From: Rhododendron vialii
Lineage: Eukaryota; Streptophyta; Magnoliopsida; Ericales; Ericaceae
DNA: 64,000 bases
Assembly (NCBI RefSeq): GCF_030253575.1
Contig: NC_080568.1
Location: 6,795,501-6,859,500, forward strand
Direction: 5' to 3'
A program made the position numbers and the translations under genes. The notes below the pieces were generated by a model. It was given only the letters and a program-made list of their open reading frames with translations. It had not been told where the DNA came from and searched no databases. Positions 45,001 to 55,800 of the stretch are shown here, one piece after another (within the stretch, counting starts at the first letter, position 1; each line of letters begins with the position of its first letter).

Positions 45001-45896
45001 GGTGGGTTGGCTTCCCTTGTTGAGCTTCAGTTGGATGGGACATCGATCATAGATCTGCCAGATGAGGTTGATGGTCTGAAATCTCTTGAAAAGCTTGAGA
45101 TGAGAAATTGTGAATCTCTTGGATCATTGCCAGATTCAATCGGACACTTGGTAACTCTTACCAGGTTGATCATTGTGAATGCTTCCATTGTAGAGCTGCC
45201 GGAATCCATAGGAATGTTGGAAAACCTCACCATGTTGAGATTGAATAAGTGTGTGAAGCTTTGCAGACTTCCCTCTTCAATTGGGAATTTGAAATTCCTC
45301 CACCACTTGCACATGGAGGAAACTTCAGTGACAGAACTACCTGAAAGCTTTGGCATGCTCTCCAGGTTGATGATATTAAAAATGGGAAAGAAGCCTTATC
45401 GTGAGGTATCTGAGGATGCTGAAACTACAGAGATAGCTAATAAACCGATTGTGCTTCCTTCTTCTTTCTCAAATCTTTCCTTGTTAGAAGAATTTCATGC
45501 ACGTGCATGGAAAATATCTGGAAAAATACCAGATGATTTTGAGAAGTTGTCGGGTTTAGAGACTTTGAATCTGGGTCACAATGACTTTCACAGTCTTCCT
45601 TGCAGTCTGAGAGGACTGTCCATTCTAAAAAGGCTTTTTCTGCCTCACTGTGAGAATCTCCGAGTTCTTCCCCCACTCCCGTCAAGTTTGTTGGAGTTGA
45701 ATGCTGAAAGCTGTACTGCATTGGAAACTTTATCCGATCTATCAAATCTAGAGAATTTACATGACCTGAACCTCGCGAACTGTGTTAAGTTAAATGGTAT
45801 TCCAGGTCTCGAATGCTTGAAGTCCTTAAGAAGGTTGTATATGAGCGGTTGTAGTTCCTACTCTTCAGTGGCTATGGGAAAACTTAACAAGGTTCT

Positions 45897-45937
<41 letters not shown>

Positions 45938-47790
45938 ATAGATTTTCTTGGATTTGGATATGAGCATTCGATGCAGAGGAGAATAGTAAGTGGGAGACCA
46001 TGTAAACTCAAATCGTATCATTTTAGGCTTTGAATCCAAAAAGTATGGGTACTGAAACACGTCTTAAACACTTTGTATGGTACATTATGAAACATTCTCA
46101 GATAACATGATATGTGTTTTTCAGCAAGGTACTTGTGTTCGAATGGTATTAGGGTAAATATAGATTTTCTACTTCCCAGCCATGTAAAAGGTTAGAACTA
46201 TATATTGATATTAGCTTCTTTTTCACCAAATATCCTACAAATTAGAGGGATTTTTTTTTTTCTGAGAAACGGGAATTTCATTGCAAAGCTGCAATCCAGC
46301 TGAAAGAGTATACAAAGTACAATGGGAGTATATGTACAATGCGTATCATGTGTGTGTGTATATACGTACATCGGGGTGGTTCTGGGGACAATTAATTAGA
46401 CACCTAAAAAAACACCTCATAGTTCCCGATCAAATTTTAATGATCCGAGCGTTCAATGTGGTCAGAACGTGATTTTAAGGGTACTAGTTAAAAATCAGCA
46501 AAAAAAAAAAAGACCGGAAAGGACTAGATCTGAGCAGTTTTTAGCTTAGATTTGATGAACGGTTTAAGTAAAGAAATGCTCAAAACAAGCACTTTAAGGC
46601 TCCGTTTGTTTGGCGTAAAATGTTTTCCGGTAAAATATTTTACCTATTTTCCGGTGTTTAACTATGTAAAAAATGAGGAAACCATTTTATATGTAAAACA
46701 TTTTCCATTAATTGGATGAAAATGACTTACCCTTTAATCTTCCGTAAGTAATTTTCCGAAATGAACCCACTGCCTTCTACTGCAATTTTCACTATTCAAT
46801 TTCATCGATTATCAGTCCTGATTCACGTTCAATTCCAATATTCTCATATCTCTCCACCGTTTAAGCCCATCCTCTCTCTCTACACTTTTTTTATCGATTT
46901 CTGAAAATACTTTTCAAGTGTCAACCAAACACCGAAAAATAAAAGTTTGAAGTTTGTTTTCTGAAAAAACATTTTACATGGAAAACATTCTACATCAAAT
47001 CAAACGGAGCCTAAGTGTCCCTGGAAGTATATGTGCAATTTAAGTGTATGTATGTATGTATCCCGTATTCTGCATCTTAAATAGCTCTTCTATCTGAATG
47101 CAGCTTGCTTTGAAGTATATGCGCAATTTAAGTGTCCCTGGAAGCGAAATCCCAGATTGGTTTACTCCAGAAGAGATTTGTTACTCGAAGCCCAAAAACC
47201 GTGTGATCAAAGCTGTAATTGTATGCGTTGTCGTCTCTATAAACCATCAAATACCAGATGATTTAAGAGACCAACTCCCTGTAGTGGCGGGTATCGAAAT
47301 AAAGATCCTTAGAGAGAACAAACCGAAACCAGTATTTACCACTGGACCGCTTTTATCAGGAGTACCGAAAGATGATGAAGATTACTTCTACTTGTGCCGT
47401 TATCCAGATTGTCACCCATTAGTTTCTCTTTTACAAGAAGGCGATAAGATTCAAGTGGCCAGGCAGAACCCTCCTGTGGTCAAGGGGGTTCAGCTGAAGA
47501 AATGTGGGATTCATCTTGTTTTTGAAAACGACGACGATTATGATGGAGATGAGAAATGGTTGCCCGAAGGTCAACAGTCTGTATCACAGAAATTGGCAAC
47601 GTTTGTCGGATCTTCTGAGGAAGGCACTCGTATAAGGGATAGCGTTTCTGAGAATGGAGAAACGGTAGGGAGGAATCAAAGCAAAGGACTACTATCTTCT
47701 AATCATCGGAAATATTTGCTGCTTCTCTCCGTCGCTCTTCCGTCTACCTTTCTGCTGCTGAGTTGGTTGGCATTCATGTTCTTTGCTTAG
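34941..47790 (+). CDS. TNL-B: TIR-NB-ARC-LRR immune receptor, five exons
   Basis: Same receptor type as TNL-A, read in the opposite direction. Exons: 34941-35416, 40186-41290, 43306-43728, 44299-45891 and 47104-47790; 4284 bp, 1427 residues, all junctions GT-AG and in frame. TIR about 17-153, NB-ARC 159-527 (P-loop GMGGVGKTT at 215-223, MHD at 487-489), linker 528-668, LRR 669-1199, C-JID from 1200, hydrophobic tail about 1403-1425. It keeps the longer kinase-2 loop that A and C have lost, but has Arg at 381 in the GLPL motif (GRLPL). Its introns contain several recent insertions with target duplications, absent from the matching introns of A or C, and an LTR starts 16 bp after the stop. It is probably the most diverged of the three. 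Confidence 0.9.
35969..36000. repeat. (GA)n microsatellite in TNL-B intron 1
   Basis: About 16 GA units. Confidence 0.92.
37923..38253 (+). mobile_element. TRIM retrotransposon in TNL-B intron 1
   Basis: Terminal repeats TGTTGAAAATTG...GCTTTAACA (37923-38012, 90 bp) and TGTTGGAAATTG...GCTTTAACA (38145-38253, 109 bp). The primer site TGGTATCAGAGC follows the first repeat directly (38013-38024), and a purine run GTGAGGGGGAG precedes the second. Target duplication TTGAA at 37918-37922 and 38254-38258. The left repeat has lost about 19 bp. Same family as the element in TNL-A intron 1 but an independent insertion. Confidence 0.93.
39478..39493 (-). mobile_element. Minimal LINE insertion (16 bp) in TNL-B intron 1
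   Basis: TTTTTTTTGATCGGCA lies between two perfect 15-bp copies of GGCTATGAAGCTGTT (39463-39477 and 39494-39508). TNL-A and TNL-C have one copy of the target and no insert (near 30868 and 59158, inverted). The inserted bases equal the A-tailed end of the LINE found in intron 2, so this is an insertion truncated almost to its tail. Confidence 0.85.
40186..41290 (+). CDS. TNL-B exon 2, NB-ARC domain
   Basis: Acceptor AATGGCAG|C. P-loop GMGGVGKTTLAKA, RNBS-A HRSFISNVREM, kinase 2 RVLIVLDDVDD, RNBS-B GSRIIITTRD, RNBS-D CIFLDIACLF and MHD FWMHDQIRDMG are intact. GLPL reads GRLPLALEVFG: the codon at 40850 is CGA where A and C have GGA. Ends AGGATG|GTATGA. Confidence 0.92.
42025..42150. repeat. 42-bp minisatellite, three copies, TNL-B intron 2
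   Basis: Units start at 42025, 42067 and 42109, each GTGAACCTGGTTTGGTGGG-like. TNL-A and TNL-C show a single copy at the matching position (near 28420 and 56805, inverted). Confidence 0.9.
42606..42704 (+). mobile_element. 5'-truncated LINE in TNL-B intron 2 (99 bp)
   Basis: A segment ending GAAATTATTTTTGCCGATA plus a poly-A run, bounded by ACATTAAATGA at 42595-42605 and 42705-42715 (11-bp target duplication). It is the plus-strand form of the same LINE tail. Confidence 0.8.
42978..43221 (-). mobile_element. 5'-truncated LINE in TNL-B intron 2 (244 bp)
   Basis: Starts with a T run and GATCGGCAAAGCAAACTTTTAT (poly-A tail on the minus strand) and is flanked by an 18-bp perfect repeat GGCCTGTAATTCATGATT (42960-42977 and 43222-43239). 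Absent from the same intron in TNL-A. Confidence 0.87.
43306..43728 (+). CDS. TNL-B exon 3, NB-ARC to LRR linker
   Basis: GTRCNQGIILNF start after GATGTCAG; contains LRLLQLSNVRLEGNF and PPELKWLQWRKCPLKNLP; ends AACAAG|GTATGTT. 141 codons, phase 0. Confidence 0.88.
44299..45891 (+). CDS. TNL-B exon 4, LRR domain
   Basis: 531 codons of TNL-type LRRs beginning VAENLMVMNLHGC. The donor AACAAG|GTTCTGC is followed at once by a (CT)n tract of about 34 bp. One codon shorter than A and C (GNCSLTKLP in place of GNCSSLTKLP). Confidence 0.89.
46598..47011. mobile_element. Tourist-like MITE in TNL-B intron 4
   Basis: GGCTCCGTTTGTTTGG at the left end and the inverted CAAACGGAGCC at the right, flanked on both sides by TAA. 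About 414 bp, AT-rich. It is inserted in a leftover copy of exon 5 sequence (see findings). Confidence 0.82.
47104..47790 (+). CDS. TNL-B exon 5, C-JID and hydrophobic tail
   Basis: LALKYMRNLSVPGSEIPDWF opens the C-JID, with KKCGIHLVFEN at 1331 onward. An acidic, Ser-rich stretch leads to a basic HRK and a final hydrophobic run ending WLAFMFFA at TAG 47788-47790. Acceptor GAATGCAG|C. Confidence 0.88.
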   Translation, partial: LALKYMRNLSVPGSEIPDWFTPEEICYSKPKNRVIKAVIVCVVVSINHQIPDDLRDQLPVVAGIEIKILRENKPKPVFTTGPLLSGVPKDDEDYFYLCRYPDCHPLVSLLQEGDKIQVARQNPPVVKGVQLKKCGIHLVFENDDDYDGDEKWLPEGQQSVSQKLATFVGSSEEGTRIRDSVSENGETVGRNQSKGLLSSNHRKYLLLLSVALPSTFLLLSWLAFMFFA

Positions 47791-47806
47791 TGCTTTTGCT
47801 TCTCTC

Positions 47807-48964
47807 TATAAAAACCCTAAATTTGGCCCTATATTTTTATTTTCATAATTAGAGTAATTGTATTCTTCATAAAACTTAGTTAAATTAAGTATGTAACCAG
47901 GACCCTAACTAGCTAATATCCTTACTAAAACCTTTTATTATCCATAACACCATATTACCCACTAGACTACCAATTCAATCACACCTATCACTCAACCCAT
48001 CTCTAATGTCTAGCTGTTTTTGGCCCTCCTTTTCCCAAGCCAATCAGAACTTAAACCACTTACCTTTAACTCCTAAATAAACTCCCTCACCCGCACACTT
48101 CATTACCCACCATGTCTAAGTCTATAATATTACCCCATATATTACACTCACTCCTGGCCCTCCGAAAATTTCAAGTCTCTAGCCTTCTATCTCTATATTT
48201 CAGCCCATACACTCAGTACATATAAGTGGAAAAGAGAGTTAGAGTTTAGGGGTCATCTATGAAGTGTTAGAGAGAGTGAAAAATGGGTTTCTCACCTACA
48301 CCACCTCATCAACCAAACCGAAGCTTCCAATCTTCTAGCACGAGCTCGAACATTTCAGAACCAATTTCCAATCGTCCCAAGCCATCCCCGAAGCCCACGT
48401 TTCTGGTTGTCCCATGAAACGGGTGGAGTTAGTGGTATGAGAGGAAAAGATCTTGTGGAGAAGATCCCTAGAATTCACTTAAGTTAATGGATAGTAAGAA
48501 AATGATGATGTGTTACTTTTTTGTGCTTTCTTTTGATATCAATTGTTATATTATTTAACTGCTTAGTTGTAAAGTAAGGGGTTAATAGGGTAGGGATTTA
48601 TCTACTAAGTGTTGGCTAACGGCATTTTTGCGCTAGGTACCGACGAAGAGCAATGCGATCAACCTGAGGAACAGTACCCCGTCGAAGACCTCTTGAACCA
48701 AAAAGGAGAGTTCGTAGAACAGTGGATGAACTACTAGAAGAAGCTCTGTTTATTTTAGTGTTGTAATTTCAGTTCCAAAAGTGCTTGCACAATTGTGGAA
48801 CTCTATTTTATTTGGTAATATGTAAGACCTAATTATGTTGACTTCAATTTTAATGATTAAAGACTCATGTTGTTTAACCTTGTTGTTTATCAAATCAAAT
48901 TTTAAAGGCATTAAATTTTTTTTTAAAAGATTTAACTAATGTTTCCGAAAATCGGGGCGTTACA
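47807..48964 (-). mobile_element. Solo LTR immediately downstream of TNL-B
   Basis: Bounded by CTCTC at 47802-47806 and 48965-48969. On the minus strand it begins TGTAACGCCCCGATTTTCGG, a start typical of plant Gypsy LTRs, and ends TTTTTATA. The downstream DNA of TNL-C is uninterrupted at the equivalent place. It begins 16 bp after the TNL-B stop codon, so the TNL-B 3' UTR must run into it. No coding region, so solo LTR is inferred. The 3' terminus is not the usual CA. Confidence 0.68.
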
Positions 48965-48969
48965 CTCTC

Positions 48970-51900
48970 TTTCCGTTTTCACAATCCTTCAAGTTCCGTG
49001 GGTTAGACGATTTTCAATTGTTTTGTGATGTTATTGTTTGTATGGTTCTTTGAACTCCTCCTTTTTCTGCCATCCATACTGTAAAATTTTGAAATTATTT
49101 GCTACTTGATTCAGTATCATGGAAAGAATTGAATCTGAGTTCATTTCTCATGGCAACCATATTTTACTACTGCGCACTAAATCACAAGCTTGTATGTTAC
49201 TCCCTATTATCCTTCTCTTGTTGGACTCCGTGGTAGATGTCATGACAATACACATGCTATTCAAAACTAGGGGTGAGTTAACGCTATTGACTAAACGGTA
49301 TTTTCAGCATTTCGGTATTTAGTTAAAAAAAATACTCGCTATTCAAGACAGCTCATTTTCCTTAATTAAATGGACGAAAATTGGTATTTTTTGTATTTTT
49401 AATGGAAACAAGTGGTATTCCAGTATACCTTCCACATCAACTTTTACCTCTACTTTCGGAAATAATCCTCTACTTTTATCCATTACCTTTTTACTCATTA
49501 GCTTTTCAAAAAAACAAAATGATAATTGTACAAACTTTTCAAGGGACAGTCAAGAATGAAATACTGGACTCTTACTTGGTGATGAAGGGAGTTGATTATT
49601 TTAAACTTCAATTTGAATTTTTTGCTTATTTTAAGTTGTTAAATATGAATGGACAAAAGAATCCTAAGTGAATAAGTTCTTCTTGTTCAAGTTTTACGGA
49701 CAATCTAGACATTTATAGTTTATAAAAAATTATTTGACAGAATTCAAGCAAACAGGTTCTACTCTTTTTTTTACAACTTATAGAAAGCTGTAATAAATAG
49801 TTTTATAACTTCTTTCAACTTTTTTAAGCCAATAATCTAAAACACTAACTTATAAAATAAGTGCTAGCAAATAGGGCCTATCTCTTCTGGACATAATCGC
49901 TTAAGTTTTTTTTTTTTCGTAGGCCATAATCGCTTAAGTTGCCATTAAGTGTTGATAGAATTAATGAGGGTTGTTTAGTTGTAAAATAAATACCAAGCAA
50001 ACGATTGCATATGGAATAATGAAATATCACGTTCGTTTCGAAAGATTATCCATAATGATATCCTAAAGAAAATCATTTTTTGTCAAAAGCTCGTTGATAT
50101 TTAGCAATTTGCCCAAAAAAAAAAACTGAATTGTTTGACATTCTTTTTAAAGTGTCGTGTCATTTGGCCTTGCGGATAATCGTTTTTAGAATGGAGGGAA
50201 TATCAAGCAAGATAACCATGTCTTTCTTGTTTTAGCATATAAAATTTTAGACTATCCCAAGTTGCCAAGTGTTACAAGGCCTAAAAATAACAATAATAGG
50301 TCAATCAAATATTGCCAAATGTCTATAAATTAAAACTTAAAATTCACAGTTGCATGGAATGGGCAATCATATTGACACGTGTCAAGGTGATATAGTAGTT
50401 TTTAATTTATCAATTTCGCCAATCAAAACTATGGCACTTAAGAAAAGATAAAAATTGAATGTCTCTTTAATTATGCACATTGACCTTTCTTAAATAAATA
50501 TAAATAAGCATAATCATTGAACAATAATTATCTCTTTTTAATTAGATAAATAGATAATTAAAGATAATTAGAGAAATAAATAGTACGTAATGCATTTTAA
50601 GCAAATAAAGAAGATAACTAAATAAGTCCAGGTGATAAACCTCAGTGGTTGGCGCGGTGGTCAAAGCCTAAAACTTACAAGTTTGCTCCTCCTAATATCT
50701 TAGGTTCGAAGCTTCCCTACAAGTGTTATCAACTCCTTTGAGCTCCCCGCAAATGAACGGTGGAATTAGACCACCAAAAATAATCGAAGTGATTGTACAC
50801 TGACTTAGACAATGGAGTTGTCAAAAAAAAAAGTCCAGGTGACAATGATTTTTCCGGTGAGACGCTTAGGAATAAAAGATGATGAGGTGTCCCCAAACAT
50901 TAGTACGAGTAGAAGATTTTTCTTTTTGGTCAATCAGAAGATATGTCCCATTCTCTACTGGTGGATACTGTTCCATGCTCGAGAGTACGGGGAGACCAAT
51001 TCAAAATATATAGAACTGTTGTAAATTTATACTTTTGCTTAGAAATGAAAATCTGCACTTATTATTGGCGTTGCATACCTAATTGAGTTCTCCCTGCCTG
51101 CATGGGGCATCTCATCACTGTTAACTAGGACAACCGACATGCAGATAAAGGATATTGATGTTTTTTAAGTCGTTAGACGTGCCCTCAACGCAAAATTGGA
51201 AAATTCAAACAAAATATTACGAGTGTAATGTCTTTTTTTTGTTTTTTTTGGTTGAGTAATGTCTATAATCAGAAGATAAAGACATTCTGATTTATTAATG
51301 CTATATTGGACCAGCTAATACAATGGTAAAATCTTGGTACATTTGACTTGGAATTTCGCATAGCTCAAGGACCAACAATAATAAAACTTGGTCCCCATTC
51401 CAGAGAAAAGAAAAGTAAAAATTGTAAACTCGGCCCACAAGTTTAACCCAATGACAAACTAAATCCAAAATTTTCGATCTTTTTTCAAACTCTCTTGTGA
51501 TAGCAATGTCAGCGTTTCATCCACATATCTCTCCAAGTATTTTTGAAGATTGGCCTACTTTGTTTTTACTTCGCTTAAACTACTCTTCTAAATGTTTCAA
51601 GTTTTCATAAACTCATGATTATTCGATACTAGCAAAAGTCACAAGATTGTGGTAGTTATTGCCCACATTGGTGATAAAATTCAAGGGCAATAAGCAAAAG
51701 ATAAGGCTATAGTTCAACTTGAATGGGGTGATTTCTTCCACTTGTAGGCTCCAATTGATCGGCAAATTCAGATGATGAGGACTAAAGTGCAAGTAAACAT
51801 GGAGTTTAAGTTTTGTTGATCAGTTTCGAATTGACAATCACATCGAAAGAGGCTAACCATTTATCCCCTCCGATGGCCCTTATACATTCCTCTCCATGAA

Positions 51901-52077
51901 TTTCTCATACAAGACATTTATTTATGCTTTGAATTTTTTTGACAAGACACAATCCAATTCTCTATCTTCTCCATAAGCATAACTTAGCAATTTTCAAGCT
52001 ACATATAACCATAAAATTGTTAGCATAATATTAGAAAATATTAAGTTATATATTACGTAATCTAAGTTTAATTGTGC
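48970..52077. other. Intergenic region between TNL-B and TNL-C
   Basis: The two genes point toward each other here. No gene is supportable; the SINE at 50636-50830 is the only well-defined feature. Homology between the TNL-A and TNL-C downstream flanks starts at about 52078. Confidence 0.55.
50636..50830 (+). mobile_element. Complete tRNA-derived SINE (195 bp)
   Basis: Flanked by AAGTCCAGGTGA at 50624-50635 and 50831-50842. It contains an A box (TGGCGCGGTGGTCAA) near 50650, a B box (GGTTCGAAGC) near 50703, and a TTGTC plus poly-A end. Intact pol III promoter boxes and a perfect target duplication indicate a fairly recent insertion. Confidence 0.88.
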
Positions 52078-52183
52078 AGTATGGATGGCAGAAAAAGGAT
52101 GAGTTCAAAGAACAAAATATTTAGGAACCGTCCCATGGCGGAACTTGAAAATTTGCGGAAACTGCAAGAGAAACGGAAAAGCA

Positions 52184-52870
52184 CTAAGTAAAGAACATGA
52201 ATACCAACCAACTCAGCAGCAGAAAGGCAGATGGAAGAGCAATGAAGAGAAGAACAAAATAGTTCCGATGATTAGACGATAATAGTCTTTTGCTTTGTTT
52301 CCTCCCTTCCGTTTCTCCATCGTTCTCAGAAATGTTATCCCTTGTACGGGTGTCTTCCTCAGATCCAACAAACGTTGCCAATTTCTGTGATACAGACTGT
52401 TGACTTTCGTGCAACCATTTTTCATCTCCATCATAATCGTCGTCGTGTTCAAAAACAAGATGAATCCCACATTTCTTGAGCTGAACCCCCTCGACCACAG
52501 GAGGGTTCCGCCTTGCCACTTGAATCTTATCGCCTTCTTGTAAAAGAAAAACTAAGGGGCGAAAATCTGGATAACGGCACAAGTAGAAGTGATCTTCATC
52601 ATTTTTCGGAACTCCTGATAAATGCGGTACAGTGGTAAATATTGGTTCCGGTTTGTTCTCTCTAAGGATCCTTATTTCGATACCCGCCACATAAGGGAGT
52701 TGGTCTCTTAAGTCATCTGGTATTTGATGGTTGATAGAGACTACAACGCATACAATTACAGCTTTGATCACTCGGTTTTTGGGCTTCGAGTAACAAATCA
52801 CTTCTGGAGTGAACCAATCTGGGATTTCGCTTCCAGGGACACTTAAATTGTACATATACTTCAAAGCAAG
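52184..52870 (-). CDS. TNL-C exon 5, C-JID and hydrophobic tail
   Basis: LALKYMYNLSVPGSEIPDWF start after CTGAATGCAG, KKCGIHLVFEH in the middle, and a hydrophobic end FLLLSWLVFMFFT. Stop at 52184-52186. Confidence 0.88.
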   Translation of the reverse strand, partial: LALKYMYNLSVPGSEIPDWFTPEVICYSKPKNRVIKAVIVCVVVSINHQIPDDLRDQLPYVAGIEIRILRENKPEPIFTTVPHLSGVPKNDEDHFYLCRYPDFRPLVFLLQEGDKIQVARRNPPVVEGVQLKKCGIHLVFEHDDDYDGDEKWLHESQQSVSQKLATFVGSEEDTRTRDNISENDGETEGRKQSKRLLSSNHRNYFVLLFIALPSAFLLLSWLVFMFFT

Positions 52871-55800
52871 CTGCATTCAGATAGAAGAGCTATTTAAGAT
52901 TCTGAATGAGAGAGAAAGAGATGAACTCTTTCAGTGGGTTTTAAGTACCTGTGTTGGAGTCTAGGCACTTGGTTTAGGGTGTTGGATGTGTTCTACAACG
53001 ATCCGCAATTTAGACACATGAATCCTCAAATTTTTAGGATATTTGGAGGAAAAGAAGCTTAAACTAATTAGGCAAAAATATAAATACAAATATAGTTCTG
53101 ACCTTTTACACGGATGGAAGTAGAAAATCAATATTTCCCCTTAATACCCTTCGAACACAAGTGTTCAAGACGTGTTCGTTAACCATACTTAAATTTATCT
53201 GAAAATATTTCATCATGTATACCATAGAAGTGTTCAAGACGTGTCCCGTTAACCATACTTAATATTCTCCTCCACATCGAATACTCATATGTCCAAGTCC
53301 AAGTATACATACATACATATATATACATATACATATATATATATATATATATTAGTTCGTTTCTTACGAGGAGGTTCGCATTTCTTCCATTTTCTGATCG
53401 AATTTCAATGATCTGAGCCGCTCAATGTGATCAGAACATGATTTTAAAGATACCCGCGAGAAATCAACAAAAAAAAATGACTGGAAAAAGCTTCATCTGA
53501 ACATTTTTTTATTGAATGGTTCAGAAAAAAACTGCTCAAATCAAAGCCCTTCCAGGTCATTTTTTTGGCTCATATCTCCCGAGTATCTTTAAAATCGCGT
53601 TCTGAACACATTAAACGGCTCGGATCATCGAAATTCGATCAGGAAAGGGGAATCCGCATTTTAAGAGGTCCGCCATGTGAAGAGAGAGACAGAGAGAGAG
53701 AAGAGAAGAACCTTGCCAAGTTTTCCCTTAGCCACTGAAGAGCAGGAACTACACCCAGCCATATACAACCTTCTTAAGGACTTCAAGCATTCCAGTCCCG
53801 GAATAGACTTTAATTTAACACAGTTCGCGAGGTTCAGGTCATGTAAATTTTCTAGATTTGATAAATCGGATAAAGTGTCCAATGAAGTACAGCTTTCAGC
53901 ATTCAACTCCAACAAACTTGACGGGAGTGGGGGTAGAACTCGGAGATTCTCACAGTGCAGCAGAAAAAGCCTTTTTAGAATAGAGAGTCCTCTTAGACTA
54001 CAAGGAAGACTGTGAAAGTCATTGTGACCCAGATTCAAAGTATCTAAACACGACAACTTCTCAAAATCATCCTGTATTTTTCCAGAAAGTTTCCACGCGC
54101 GGGCATCAAATTCTTCCAGCGCTGAAAGATTTGAGAAAGAAGATGGAAGCACAATCAGCTTAGTAGCTCTCTCTGTAGTTTTAGCCTCCTCAGATACCTC
54201 ACGATACGGCTTCTTTCCCATTTCCAAAATCATCAACCTGGAAAGCATGCCAAAGCTTTCGGGTAGTTCTGCCACTGAAGTTTCCACCATGTCCAAGTGG
54301 TGGAGGAATTTCAAATTCCCAATTGATGCGGGAAGTCTGCAAAGCTTCACACACATACTCAATCTTAACATGGTGAGGTTTTCCAACATTCCTATGGATT
54401 CCGGCAGCTCTACAATGGAAGCATTCACGATGATCAACCTAGTAAGAGTTACCAAGCGTCCGATTGAATCTGGCAATGATCTAAGCGATTTACAATTTCT
54501 CATCTCAAGCCTTTCAAGAGATTTCAAACCATCAACCTCATCTGGAAGATCTAGTATCGATGTCCCATCTAATTGAAGCTCAACAAGGGAAGCCAACCGA
54601 CCAATGGAAACAGGCAGTTTGGTGAGAGAAGAACAGTTTCCAACTGAAATTTTTTTCAGATAGGATAATGAACCAATAGAAGCTGGCAGCTCCCTCACTG
54701 AACAACTATTAAGCCAAAATCTCGCTAACATTCTGAGATTACCAACAGAAGCAGGTATTACAGTAAGCGATTTACACCTCATCAAACTTAGCGTCTCCAG
54801 ATTTACCAACAAGCCAAGGGAATCAGGTAACTCTTTTAATGCCAAACCATTAAGCGAAAGGTCCCTTAAAGAACCCAGCTGCCCTATGCAAGGGGGTAAC
54901 CGCTTTAGCGATTGGCATTCGTTTAAACTGAGAACTTCAAGTTTTGTAAGCTGGAATATAGATTCAGGCAATCGCTCTATCGCAGTATTATCAACGAGAA
55001 GCTTTCTTAAGGAATTCAAGCAATCCATGTTATGTGGTAGTTCTTTCAGTTTAGAGCAACCAGAGAGGATAAGGGTCTCTAGATTTTTCAGACCAGAGAC
55101 TTCGTTTGGAAAGTCCACAAGGTTAGAACAATCCCTCAGGTTCAAATGACGTAATGTAGTTACGTCACCAAGTGATTTATGGATAGTTGTTAAACTAGCA
55201 CAACCCTCAAGGATCAGCTTTTCCAAGGCGTGATGACTGGATAAATCAGGAACAGCAGTTAGGTTGTAACAGCCATGAAGATTCATAACCATCAAGTTCT
55301 CCGCCACCTGAAAATTTACCAAGCCTTACTTGAGCCCATCAAAAAAAAACTGCTGCAATGCAAAACTGTATGTGAAACTAAAATCAAGGAACAACCTCAT
55401 CGACAAGAGGTTTGCAATAAGAGAACCAAAACACAAAATAACCAAGGTAATCGTTGTTGGAGAGAGGCCAAATATTTTGCAATCAAAATTCATTCAACAA
55501 ATCATATTCAAAACAAGACAACACCCAATTCTCTGACATTAGGACACTCTCCTTCAATAAAGAATCACAATGGAATCCCAAACCTGGTCAACCAACATAA
55601 GGCATTTTGTGTTACCAAGGCAATAGGAGAACAATGCAAAATGAACCCTCAGCCAAGCTGCCCACACTCAGTCATGTTTAAAAATTACAGCATTCACCAG
55701 CCACATTGCAATATTTAACAATGGACAGTAAGTCAAAGCATAGAAAGTTTTGACACTAAACTTAAGAGTTAAGACCAATTACTGGCACCAGAAATTTAAG

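Noticed and set aside
34941..47790. TNL-A/TNL-B as a classic sensor-helper pair with an integrated decoy domain
   Set aside because: Both proteins have the same domains end to end and no extra domain was found; only the head-to-head layout resembles such pairs.
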